Origin: Phlebotomus papatasi
Taxonomy: Eukaryota > Arthropoda > Insecta > Diptera > Psychodidae
Reading direction: 5' to 3'
NCBI RefSeq assembly: GCF_024763615.1
Contig: NW_026604974.1
Location: forward strand, 1 to 64,000
Length of the DNA stretch: 64,000 nucleotides
Within the stretch, counting starts at the first letter, position 1; every line of letters starts with the position of its first letter. Both the position numbers and the translations under genes were made by a program. Below are positions 22,511-34,400 of this stretch, one piece after another. Below the pieces are notes generated by a model that saw only the letters and a program-made list of their open reading frames with translations, made no database searches and had not been told where the DNA came from.

Positions 22511-24496
22511 TCTTTGGAGCTTAATAGCTCCTAAACTAAAAAAGATATCGACTTGCGGTTTTCGGAAAAGGTTATATATCGGGTGAAAATTGCAACTTGG
22601 TGCATTGACCCCCCACCCCCCACCCCTCCTTCCGCCATTTTGAAGACCCCCCTTTTTTTGTTTTCTCAATAGCTCCGCCCCTATGGTATCGAGCGGGCTC
22701 AAATTTTAGTATGTTATAGCTGGGCCTTAGAGCTTTCCATCAATACCAAACTTAAGGTCCCTTGACCCCCCTGACCCGAGCTATAAGGGTCCAAAAAAAA
22801 TTTCTTAAAATGGTCATAACTCCGGTTCTAATTGTCAGAATTTAAAAAGTGAGGGCTTTTTGGAAAGCTCTCGTGAAATTCCACTTCCTCTTCTAACATC
22901 GCAAGTTCATAAAACCACCGCTAGGGGCGCTATTATTAAAAAGAAAATTTTTAAATCTTATAAGTTAAATAACTCAAAAATTCCTTATGCAATCGGGCTG
23001 AAATTTTAGTATGTTGTAGCCGTTGATTATACCTATCAAACAAAAAAAACCTTAAGTCGATCCATAACCCCTGACCCGAGCTATAAGGGGTCAAAGTTCG
23101 AACATTGACCGGCCTCTATCTCCGGTTCTAACTAAGATAGCGACCTAAATTTTACCTTTTTGGTTTCGTCTCAATGAGCACTTTCAGATGGAAGTTCAAA
23201 AAGTCACCACAGGTGGCGCTGTGATAGCGTCAAAATTCATCGAAATTCAAAGTCACTTTTCTCAAAAACGGCATTGTACAAGTTAATGAAATTTTAGTAT
23301 GTTGTAGTCCAGTCTAGGACGTTTCCAAAATGGTGCGTATGCGCGCTGTGGTTTCAATAGAACCGGAGATATGAGGGGTCAAAGTTCACGAAATTCAAAA
23401 AATCATATCTCCGGTTCTATGTGACCGATTTTGATGAATGAGGGCTTAAACGAAAGATCTCACCAAATGCTACAACTTTCTAGAATATTTGAACTTCGTG
23501 GGACCAACACCAGGGGCGCCACAGTCGAAAAACCAATTTAAATATCACATAACCTCAATTATCTCGACTGTCGCTGAACCGATTTTGATGATTACTTCAA
23601 CATAATTGTAGAGGACATTTGTCTCTACATTTCGTCCATACATCATTTTCCACTCAGACTACGCTATCACTCCGATTTTGCCGTTTAAGTGTGAAAAAAT
23701 TGATTTTTCCCATAATAACGCTTTGAAATCACTCAGATGCCAATTTGACTGCCTCTACTCCACCAAGACACTTAAAATAGGGTTTTAGATGGAAAGTCCC
23801 ACAAAAGACAACAATTCTTTGATATAGTTGAAGTTCAACAAATGACTACTTGGGGAACTCTGGATGAATAAACGAGTTAAGAAACAAAAAACGTCGCTTA
23901 TCTTGGCTTCTGAATAATCGATGAGTTCAAGTTCTACGGCAAAATTATAGAGAACATTCTGGTCTATATTTCACCCATATATCACTTTTGTGCCAGTTTA
24001 TCCAAATCCTTGATATTTTGGTTTAAATACAAAATTTGTATAATTTCACGAATTTGATTCAAGATAACTGAATGGCGTCTCCCAACTTCAGCTCCAAATC
24101 GAATTTGCATGCACTCTGAGTTAGCTCACGTTAAGAATCTCACCTACATAAGCCGGTTAGGATTATCTGTCCCTTTCTTAAAGTTTTGAACTTACCAATT
24201 GTTTTTTTAAAAATCTATTTCTTATCCGATCTCAATGAAATTTTGCAAAAACATTGTCTACTAAATAAGCAATATTCCACTAAAATATTGAGATAAAATA
24301 CTCAGTAGTTTTCCGTAGAGAAATTTATTCCGGGCGAATTTATGAATTTTTGGTGATTTTCACTGTACCTAAAGTGGCCTTGGAGCACCTCTAAACAACG
24401 TCCGATATTTTTCATGTCTAAGAAGCATTTAATTGTCTCATCATATAGAACATTTTTCCACCTGGGCCAAAAAGACTTTTTTTTTGACACACCCTA

Positions 24497-27400
24497 ATGT
24501 TCATGAACATAAGTAGTCATCGTAGAAAATTAGAAAACGTCCTACACTAACAATATTCAGTAAAACATTGGGATTTTACCAATAGACGTGATGGATAAAA
24601 AATTTCTAGATTAATATATATATATTTCAATAAAATGAATTGTGATTTGTTTGCAACAATGCGCTTATGTAAATGTTCATGAACATAAATAGTCATCGTA
24701 GAAAATTAGAACACGTCCTACACTAACAATATTCAGTACAACACTGGGATTTTACCGTTAGGCGTGATGGATAAAAAAAACTCCTAGAATAATAAATATA
24801 TATTTTAATAAAATGAATTGTGATTTGTTTGCACCAATGCGCTTATGTAAATATACATGAACATAAGTAATCATCGTAGAAAATTAGAGCACGTCCTACA
24901 CTAACAATATTCAGCAAAACATTGGGTTCTTTCCAATAGACGTGATGAATAAAAAATTCCTAGAATATTATATATATATATTTTAAGAAAATGAATTGCA
25001 ATTTGTTTGCACCAATGCGCTTATGTAAATGTTCATGAACATAAGTAGTCATCGTAGAAAATTAGAAAACGTCCTACACTAACAATATTCAGTAAAACAT
25101 TGGGATTTTACCAATAGACGTGATGGATAAAAAATTTCTAGATTAATATATATATATTTCAATAAAATGAATTGTGATTTGTTTGCAACAATGCGCTTAT
25201 GTAAATGTTCATGAACATAAGTAGTCATCGTAGAAAATTAGAACACGTCCTACACTAACAATATTCAGTACAACACTGGGATTTTACCGTTAGGCGTGAT
25301 GGATAAAAAAAACTCCTAGAATAATAAATATATATTTTAATAAAATGAATTGTGATTTGTTTGCACCAATGCGCTTATGTAAATATACATGAACATAAGT
25401 AATCATCGTAGAAAATTAGAGCACGTCCTACACTAACAATATTCAGCAAAACATTGGGTTCTTTCCAATAGACGTGATGAATAAAAAATTCCTAGAATAT
25501 TATATATATATATTTTAAGAAAATGAATTGCAATTTGTTTGCACCAATGCGCTTATGTAAATGTTCATGAACATAAGTAGTCATCGTAGAAAATTAGAAA
25601 ACGTCCTACACTAACAATATTCAGTAAAACATTGGGATTTTACCATTAGGCGTGATGGATAAAAAAAACTCCTAGAATAATAAATATATATTTTAATAAA
25701 ATGAATTGTGATTTGTTTGCATCAATGCGCTTATGTAAATGTTCATGAACATAAGTAGTCATCGTAGAAAATTAGAACACGTCCTACACTAACAATATTC
25801 AGCAAAACATTGGGATTTTACCAATTGACGTGACGCATAAAAAATTCCTAGAATATTATATATATATTTTAAGAAAATGAATTGCAATTTGTTTGCACCA
25901 ATGCGCTTATGTAAATATTCATGAACATAAGTAGTCATCGTAGAAAATTAGAACACGTCCTACACTAACAATATTCAGTAAAACACTTGGATTTTACCAT
26001 TAGGCGTGATGGATAAAAAAAACTCCTAGAATAATAAATATATATTTTAATAAAATGAATTGTGATTTATTTGCACCAATGCGCTTATGTAAATGTTCAT
26101 GAACATAAGTAGTCATCGTAGAAAATTAGAACACGTCCTACACTAACAACATTCAGCAAAACATTCGGTTTTTTCCAATAGACGTGATGAATAAAAAAAT
26201 TTCTAGAATATTATATATATATTTCAATAAAATGAATTGTGATTTCTTTGCAACAATGCGCTTATGTAAATGTTCATGAACATAAGTAGTCATCGTAGAA
26301 AATTAGAACACGTTCTACACTAACAATATTCAGCAAAACATTGGGATTTTACCATTAGGCGTGATGGATAAAAAAAACTCCTAGAATATTATATATATAT
26401 TTTAATAAAATGAATTGTGATTTATTTGCACCAATGCGCTTATGTAAATGCTCATGAACATAAGTAGTCATCGTAGAAAATTAGAACACGTCCTACACTA
26501 ACAATATTCAGCAAAACATTCGGTTTTTTCCAATAGACGTGATGAATAAAAAATTTCTAGAATATTATATATATATTTTAATAAAATGAATTGTGATTTA
26601 TTTGCACCAATGCGCTTATGTAAATGTTCATGAACATAAGTAGTCATCGTAGAAAATTAGAACACGTCCTACACTAACAATATTCAGCAAAACATTGGGA
26701 TTTTACCATTAGGCGTGATGGATAAAAAAAAAACTCCTAGAATAATAAATATATATTTTAATAAAAGTAATTGTGATTTATTTGCACAAATGCGCTTATG
26801 TAAATGTTCATGAACATAAGTAGTCATCGTAGAAAATTAGAACACGTCCTACACTAACAATATTCAGCAAAACATTGGGATTTTACCATTACGCGTGATG
26901 GATGAAAAGAACTCCTAGATTATTATATATATATTTTAATAAAATGAATTGTGATTTATTTGCACCAATGCGCTTATGTAAATATTCATGAACATAAGTA
27001 GTCATCGTAGAAAATTAGAACACGTTCTACACTAACAATATTCAGCAAAACATTAGGATTTTACCATTAGGCGTGATGGATAAAAAGAACTCCTAGAATA
27101 TTATATATATATTTTAATAAAATGAATTGTGATTTATTTGCACCAATGCGCTTATGTAAATGTTCATGAACATAGGTAGTCATCGTAGAAAATTAGAACA
27201 CGTCCTACACTAACAATATTCAGCAAAACATTCGGTTTTTTCCAATAGACGTGATGAATAAAAAATTTCTAGAATATTATATATATATTTTAATAAAATG
27301 AATTGTGATTTATTTGCACCAATGCGCTTATGTAAATGTTCATGAACATAAGTAGTCATCGTAGAAAATTAGAACACGTCCTACACTAACAATATTCAGC

Positions 27401-30400
27401 AAAACATTGGGATTTTACCATTAGGCGTGATGGATAAAAAAAAACTCCTAGAATAATAAATATATATTTTAATAAAATGAATTGTGATTTATTTGCACAA
27501 ATGCGCTTATGTAAATGTTCATGAACATAAGTAGTCATCGTAGAAAATTAGAACACGTCCTACACTAACAATATTCAGCAAAACATTGGGATTTTACCAT
27601 TACGCGTGATGGATGAAAAGAACTCCTAGATTATTATATATATATTTTAATAAAATGAATTGTGATTTATTTGCACCAATGCGCTTATGTAAATGTTCAT
27701 GAACATAAGTAGTCATCGTAGAAAATTAGAACACGTTCTACACTAACAATATTCAGCAAAACATTAGGATTTTACCATTAGGCGTGATGGATATAAAGAA
27801 CTCCTAGAATATTATATATATATTTTAATAAAATGAATTGTGATTTATTTGCACCAATGCGCTTATGTAAATGTTCATGAACATAAGTAGTCATCGTAGA
27901 AAATTAGAACACGTCCTACTCTAACAATATTCAGCAAAACATTGGGATTTTACCAATAGACGTGATGGATAAAAAATTTCTAGAATAATAATTATATATT
28001 TTAATAAAATGAATTGTGATTTATTTGCACAAATGCGCTTATGTAAATGTTCATGAACATAAGTAGTCATCGTAGAAAATTAGAACACGTCCTACGCTAA
28101 GAATATTCAGCAAAACATTGGGATTTTACCATTAGGCGTGATGGATGAAAAGAACTCCTAGATTATTATATATATATATATATTTTAATAAAATGAATTG
28201 TGATTTATTTGCACCAATGCGCTTATGTAAATGTTCATGAACATAAGTAGTCATCGTAGAAAATTAGAACACGTCCTACACTAACAATATTCAGCAAAAC
28301 ATTGGGATTTTACCATTAGGCGTGATGGATAAAAAGAACTCCTAGAATATTATATATATATTTTAATAAAACGAATTGTGATTTATTTGCACCAATGCGC
28401 TTATGTAAATATTCATGAACATAAGTAGTCATCGTAGAAAATTAGAGCACGTTCTACACTAACAATATTCAGCAAAACATTAGGATTTTACCATTAGGCG
28501 TGATGGATAAAAAGAACTCCTAGAATATTATATATATATTTTAATAAAATGAATTGTGATTTATTTGCACCAATGCGCTTATGTAAATGTTCATGAACAT
28601 AAGTAGTCATCGTAGAAAATTAGAACACGTCCTACACTAACAACATTCAGCAAAACATTGGGATTTTACCAATAGACGTGATGGATAAAAAATTTCTAGA
28701 ATAATAATTATATATTTTAATAAAATGAATTGTGATTTATTTGCAACAATGCGCTTATGTAAATGTTCATGAACATAAGTAGTCATCGTAGAAAATTAGA
28801 ACACGTCCTACACTAAAAACATTCAGCAAAACATTCGGTTTTTTCCAATAGACGTGATGAATAAAAAAATTTCTAGAATATTATATATATATTTTAATAA
28901 AATGAATTGTGATTTCTTAGCAACAATGCGCTTATGTAAATGTTCATGAACATAAGTAGTCATCGTAGAAAATTAGAACACGTCCTACACTAACAATATT
29001 CAGCAAAACATTGGGATTTTACCATTAGGCGTGATGGATGAAAAGAACTCCTAGATTATTATATATATATATATTTTAATAAAATGAATTGTGATTTATT
29101 TGCACCAATGCGCTTATGTAAATGTTCATGAACATAAGTAGTCATCGTAGAAAATTAGAACACGTCCTACACTAACAATATTCAGCAAAACATTCGGTTT
29201 TTTCCAATAGACGTGATGAATAAAAAATTTCTAGAATATTATATATATATTTTAATAAAATGAATTGTGATTTATTTGCACCAATGCGCTTATGTAAATG
29301 TTCATGAACATAAGTAGTCATCGTAGAAAATTAGAACACGTCCTACACTAACAATATTCAGCAAAACATTGGGATTTTACCATTAGGCGTGATGGATAAA
29401 AAAAAAACTCCTAGAATAATAAATATATATTTTAATAAAATGAATTGTGATTTATTTGCACAAATGCGCTTATGTAAATGTTCATGAACATAAGTAGTCA
29501 TCGTAGAAAATTAGAACACGTCCTACACTAACAATATTCAGCAAAACATTGGGATTTTACCATTAGGCGTGATGGATAAAAAAAAAACTCCTAGAATAAT
29601 AAATATATATTTTAATAAAATGAATTGTGATTTATTTGCACAAATGCGCTTATGTAAATGTTCATGAACATAAGTAGTCATCGTAGAAAATTAGAACACG
29701 TCCTACACTAACAATATTCAGCAAAACATTGGGATTTTACCATTAGGCGTGATGGATAAAAAGAACTCCTAGAATATTATATATATATTTTAATAAAACG
29801 AATTGTGATTTATTTGCACCAATGCGCTTATGTAAATATTCATGAACATAAGTAGTCATCGTAGAAAATTAGAACACGTTCTACACTAACAATATTCAGC
29901 AAAACATTAGGATTTTACCATTAGGCGTGATGGATAAAAAGAACTCCTAGAATATTATATATATATTTTAATAAAATGAATTGTGATTTATTTGCACCAA
30001 TGCGCTTATGTAAATGTTCATGAACATAAGTAGTCATCGTAGAAAATTAGAACACGTCCTACACTAACAACATTCAGCAAAACATTGGGATTTTACCAAT
30101 AGACGTGATGGATAAAAAATTTCTAGAATAATAATTATATATTTTAATAAAATGAATTGTGATTTATTTGCAACAATGCGCTTATGTAAATGTTCATGAA
30201 CATAAGTAGTCATCGTAGAAAATTAGAACACGTCCTACACTAAAAACATTCAGCAAAACATTCGGTTTTTTCCAATAGACGTGATGAATAAAAAAATTTC
30301 TAGAATATTATATATATATTTCAATAAAATGAATTGTGATTTCTTAGCAACAATGCGCTTATGTAAATGTTCATGAACATAAGTAGTCATCGTAGAAAAT

Positions 30401-30638
30401 TAGAACACGTCCTACACTAACAATATTCAGCAAAACATTGGGATTTTACCATTAGGCGTGATGGATAAAAAAAAACTCCTAGAATAATAAATATATATTT
30501 TAATAAAATGAATTGTGATTTATTTGCACAAATGCGCTTATGTAAATGTTCATGAACATAAGTAGTCATCGTAGAAAATTAGAACACGTCCTACACTAAC
30601 AATATTCAGCAAAACATTGGGATTTTACCATTACGCGT
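24497..30638 (+). repeat. ~178-bp satellite array, block 1
   Basis: About 34 tandem units of 176-190 bp. A typical unit holds ATGTTCATGAACAT (perfect 14-bp palindrome), AGTAGTCATCGTAGAAAATT, AACACGTCCTACACTAACAA, ATTCAGCAAAACATTGGG, a GGCGTGATGGAT segment, CTCCTAGAATA, a (TA)n run, TAAAATGAATTGTGATTT and GCACCAATGCGCTTATGT. The first six units form two copies of a three-unit block. The block begins immediately after the right end of the large transposon and stops at the BEL insertion. There is no coding. Confidence 0.97.
30634..30638 (+). repeat. Target site duplication CGCGT (left)
   Basis: CGCGT precedes the 5' LTR and recurs directly after the 3' LTR at 37154-37158. Joining the flanks at this pentamer restores an intact satellite unit of the CCATTACGCGTGATGG type. 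Confidence 0.95.
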
Positions 30639-31082
30639 TGTCGACTATTCCGCGGAAGTATCCACGGCACTTTGGTTATGGGGCGACTGGAAGGAGAAAG
30701 TGTGACGCCCCTAGCGGGAAAAATTTGAAATAGAAGTCTTGTAAAATTTGTCAAAGAAGAAGGAGTGAAGAACAGCGTGTGTGAAATATTTTTTTGAGAA
30801 TTGGTGAGAATAAATTTAGTTGTTCAGTTAGAAAAGTGTTTCATTGGAAAGCACCAGCAGCGGACATCCTGTGGCGTTTATCCGGTCGTTCGCGACGGAT
30901 TGTAATTGCTATTTTATCATTTTAAAGGTAACCAACAAGGGAAAGTGAGTCCATTTGACTTGCAGGAGTTTTCATAGGAGTGATATTTATTTTAAGGTAA
31001 TTCACGAGGAGGAGGAAGCCATAGCCAGGGCAGGGGTTCTAAACCTTCGTGTTTTATTTTAATTAAAGGTACGTCCTCCACA
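30639..31082 (+). repeat. 5' LTR (444 bp)
   Basis: Begins TGTCGACTATTCC and ends GTCCTCCACA; matches the 3' LTR at all but one position. It includes AATAAA at 30809-30814, which may act as a polyadenylation signal in R. Three AAGGTA motifs punctuate its 3' half. Confidence 0.95.
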
Positions 31083-31293
31083 TAATCTGGTCGTTCGCGA
31101 CGGATTGTAATTGCTATTTTATCATTTTAAAGGTAACCAACAAGGGAAAGTGAGTCCATTTGACTTGCAGGAGTTTTCATAGGAGTGATATTTATTTTAA
31201 GGTAATTCACGAGGAGGAGGAAGCCATAGCCAGGGCAGGGGTTCTAAACCTTCGTGTTTTATTTTAATTAAAGGTACGTCCTCCACATAATCT
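30884..31293 (+). repeat. 205-bp tandem duplication of LTR end plus leader
   Basis: The segment 30884-31088 (last ~199 bp of the LTR plus six leader bases) is repeated at 31089-31293. The 3' LTR has only one copy. The first copy is entered by GGTCGTTCG and the second is followed by GGTCCTTCG at the primer-binding site, so a short near-identity may have guided the duplication. Confidence 0.95.
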
Positions 31294-31309
31294 GGTCCTT
31301 CGAGAGTAC
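31293..31309 (+). promoter_or_regulatory. Primer-binding site
   Basis: TGGTCCTTCGAGAG follows the last ...TCCACA LTR-type end after a five-base spacer TAATC. Starting with TGG, it could pair with the CCA 3' end of a tRNA. The tRNA identity is not assigned. A related string, TGGTCGTTCGCG, follows the true LTR end at 31088 as a result of the duplication. Confidence 0.65.
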
Positions 31310-31482
31310 AATCAGCACCGAAGAGGTTACCTTAAGGCCCCAAGAAGCAAGTCCACAGGAAAAAGATTGTACTCTCCCACCGAAGAAGGAAGTGTTCCCA
31401 AGGGCTTCAGCTGTCTCGACAGGGAAGCAAAACACGGTGAATTTTGATCTCCCAAGAAGTAAGACAACGATCAGAAGACATC

Positions 31483-34400
31483 ATGGAACAACTCAAGATC
31501 CTACACAGGTCCCGTGGGAGAGTCAAGTCCGCTCTGACACGAATTGAGCAAACTATCAAGCAAAGGGAAAATTTGTCGTATGCAAGAGTTAAGGCGATTC
31601 TGAACGAGATCGATGTGCAGGCCGCAGCTTGTGAAAAGATTCTGGTGCAAATAGAAACTGAGGCTGCCAAGGAATCTCCTGAGATTCAGGAGAAAGAATA
31701 CAAGGATGGAGAAGCCCTCTGGGTCAGAATTTCTGAGTTGAGGTGTGAAGCGCATGTCGCGTTGACAGAATTGCAGCCAAATAACTCTCAAGATGTTCCT
31801 AACGTATCGACAAATGACAGTGCCAATTCTCTTGAAGAAATCATGAAGAGAGTCTTCACTCAACAAGAACGATTTCTGCAGGCTAGTAGGACTAAGCTAC
31901 CACAGCTGGATTTGATGACCTTCTCTGGGAATTACACAGATTGGCAGGGCTTCAAGGATATGTTTGAAGTTACAATACACAATAACAAGTCCCTGTCCAA
32001 TGTAGAGAAGCTACAATACCTTAGGTCGTCCTTGAAGGGGGATGCTGTATCTGAGATTAAGAATATGGCTACCACAAGTGACAACTATGAAACAGCGTGG
32101 AACAAACTCAAGGAACAATTCGACAAGAAGCCACAAATAGCAACAGCCCACATTGAGCGCTTCCTGAAGCAGCAGCCGGTGAAAGAAGCAAAGATTTCTC
32201 TGATCAAGCAGTCTTACAATGTCTACAAGGATAGCATCGAAGCACTGGAAAAAATGGGCGAAGGATACTCCGGCAAGGATGTCTGGCTTGTGCATTTGAT
32301 GCAATCATCGATGGATTCTGAGACTCGTAGACTCTGGTCACAAGAAGTTAAGCGTGGAGATGTTCCATCCATTGCTAAATGGTTCGATTTCCTGAGAAGG
32401 AGGATGGATTCTCTTGAAGTCTATGGAGAAACACAGGAAAGCCAAGCTAGCAAGGAGAACAAGGGTTCCTATTCCAAGAAAGATAGGAACGATGGCACCA
32501 TTAAGGCTCATCATACGGAGGAAGCCAAGTGTTTGAAATGTAGCCAAGCTCATCTATTGTTTCAATGTGAGAAATTCGCGAAGTTGTCTGTGGAGAACAA
32601 GCGTAGTTTCGTGGCTGACAAGAACGTGTGCTTTAATTGCTTGAAGGAAGGTCACCGTGCCAAGGATTGTCGCAGCAAGGGAAGATGTCAAAAATGTCAT
32701 AAGAGGCATAACACGCTGCTGCACGAAGAAACTTCAAGCTCGAATTCCACAATGAGTCCTGCAGTAGATACACACAAGAAGACTTCAGACTCCGAAGCAG
32801 AGTCAACCAAGAAGGATGCGCCTAAAGACACTCCTGTCTCAGTACATCATGTTGCCTCCACCACGAAGATGATTTTACTACCAACGGCATTGGTGAATGT
32901 TGAAGATGCCAGTGGAGACCAGCAGACATGTCGAGTCTTAATTGATCAGGGTTCTGAGTGTACTTTGATCTCAGAAGCATGCGCTCAAAGATTGAATTTG
33001 AGGCGCCACAACGCAAGACTTGCCATCAAGGGGACAGGACAAGCAAATGTTGGCTATACGAAAGGTGCAATTGATCTCAATGTCTCGTCACGATACGATA
33101 AGCACCAGAAGATTGCAGTCAAGGCCTACATTCTGGACAAATTGACCAGCAAGTTGCCTGGACGAACCATTACACTGGATGAAATGAAGCATATTGAGGG
33201 ACTTACGTTGGCTGATCCACAATTCAACCATCCTGCGAAGATTGACATAATTCTTGGCATGGAGTATGCATGGGAAATCAACCTTCCGGACAAGAGATCA
33301 GCACCAGGATACCCTATCGCGCAGCTGACCATTTTTGGCTGGGTCTTAGGGGGAGTTGTGACTCAAAATGCTGAGGAGACTTCAGTACAGGTGCTTCATA
33401 CACATTGTGACATTGAGAATTCGCTTAAAAGATTCTGGGAAGCTGAGGAGGAGTTACCGGAAAGGAAAATCCTGACAAAAGAAGAGCAGCTTTGTGAAGA
33501 TGATTTCGTTGCAACACACAAGCGAGATGAGTCAGGAAGATTCACGGTCAAATTATGCTTCAAAACTGATCGTGGGAAGTTTGGTAACTCTCTGCCGGCA
33601 GCTCAAGCACGATTGTCTGTGATGGAACGTAAGTTCAAGAAGTATCCAGAGTTCCACAAGCAATACGCAGACTTCATGGACGAATATATCTCTCTCGGAC
33701 ACATGGAGGAGGTTCCAGAAAACGAGAGAATCAAAGAAGAGTCTTACATCATTCCACATCAGGCCGTTGTTCGACCCTCAAGCACAACCACAAAATTGAG
33801 GGTGGTCTTCGATGCCTCAAGTAAGTCCTCCAGCGGTGTTTCTTTGAATGATGCATTGGCTATTGGACCTCAAGTCCAAGATGATCTTCTGTCAATTATG
33901 ATGAGGTTCAGAACGTACAAGATTGCTTTCCAAGCCGATGTTGAGAAGATGTACCGGCAGGTACAAATAGCTGCAGAAGACCAAGATTTCCAAAGAGTGC
34001 TTTGGCGTCCGAATCCCCAAGAGCCTATGAAGTTGTATCGGCTGAAGACTGTCACCTACGGCACTGCAAGTGCACCGTATCTTGCCACAAGAACCTTGCA
34101 GCAAATGGCAATTGATTCCAAGGAGACTTATCCGGAAGCAAGTGCAGGGATAGAAAGTGGGTTCTATATGGATGATTTGCTTTACGGAACCGAAACAGTG
34201 CAAGAAAGTGTTTGTGTCAGTGACCAAATTAAGAATATTCTGCAAGGGGGAGGATTCATGCTACGAAAATGGACGTCCAATGCTGAAGAGGTCTTGCAGA
34301 CAAAAGCTCAGGATGAACTAGCTACCGTTGGCCAAGATGAAGAAAATGGAGTCGCTACTCTAGGTATGAGGTGGCTCCCAACGGAAGACGTGATGAAGCT

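Larger units (their letters stand above)
22343..24175. mobile_element. 1.8-kb insertion interrupting the right arm
   Basis: The left arm reads straight through at the matching point, so the insertion boundaries are defined by comparison: the right arm breaks after GTTATT and resumes at TCTTAAAG. A two-base TT duplication is possible. AGGTGAGATTCTTAAC at the left end recurs inverted near the right end (about 24130-24145), and ATAATCCTAAC also occurs at both ends. The body is non-coding, with imperfect ~300-bp repeats marked by CTCCGGTTCTA at 22820, 23120 and 23409 and by GAGCTATAAGGG. No transposase is encoded, so this is a non-autonomous element of unknown type. Confidence 0.65.
6256..24494 (-). 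mobile_element. 18.2-kb DNA transposon with multi-kb inverted repeats
   Basis: The ends are exact inverted copies: GGGTGTGTCAAAA at 6256 and its complement ending GACACACCC at 24494, each flanked by TA (6254-6255, 24495-24496). The left arm spans 6256-11645 and the right arm 20136-24494. Moving inward, each arm contains a ~430-bp unique block, a 143-bp tandem array, a ~480-bp inner unique block, and the last codons of the minus-strand gene. The 8.5-kb core carries a four-exon gene for a candidate transposase plus nested repeats. The right arm has a 1.8-kb insertion that the left lacks. The flanks differ: the left is a MITE, the right is satellite. I infer a TA-targeting cut-and-paste element but cannot place it in a named superfamily. 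Confidence 0.7.
20136..24494 (-). repeat. Right long inverted-repeat arm
   Basis: Inverted copy of 6256-11645. Its inner end (20136-20185) repeats, in inverted orientation, the sequence that encodes the last 16 residues or so of the candidate transposase, including its stop codon. The inner block is 20186-20680, the 143-bp array 20680-22255, and the outer block 22255-24494, which is interrupted by an insertion at 22343-24175. Confidence 0.85.

Noticed and set aside
22430..22702. Minus-strand frame rich in Gly/Arg/Pro
   Set aside because: Its composition comes from the GGCC and C-rich tracts; no start or domain is supported.
22343..24175. Helitron insertion in the right arm
   Set aside because: The ends are related inverted sequences and do not show the TC...CTRR ends with a terminal hairpin at an AT target.
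24302..24490. Possible short protein FWPRWKNVLYDETIKCF at the right terminus (-)
   Set aside because: It reads plausibly, but it lies in the terminal inverted repeat, starts at a non-ATG codon and has no splice or homology support that I can demonstrate.
6256..24494. Whole palindrome as an assembly artefact
   Set aside because: The arms differ in array copy number, one has a 1.8-kb insertion, and the core between them is unique, so a simple fold-back artefact is unlikely; not fully excluded without reads.
24497..30638. Hammerhead ribozyme in the satellite
   Set aside because: I looked on both strands for CUGANGA followed by GAAA and found no combination in the unit.
31407..34245. Minus-strand frames across BEL gag-pol
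   Set aside because: Antisense by-products of a long coding frame with clear domains.
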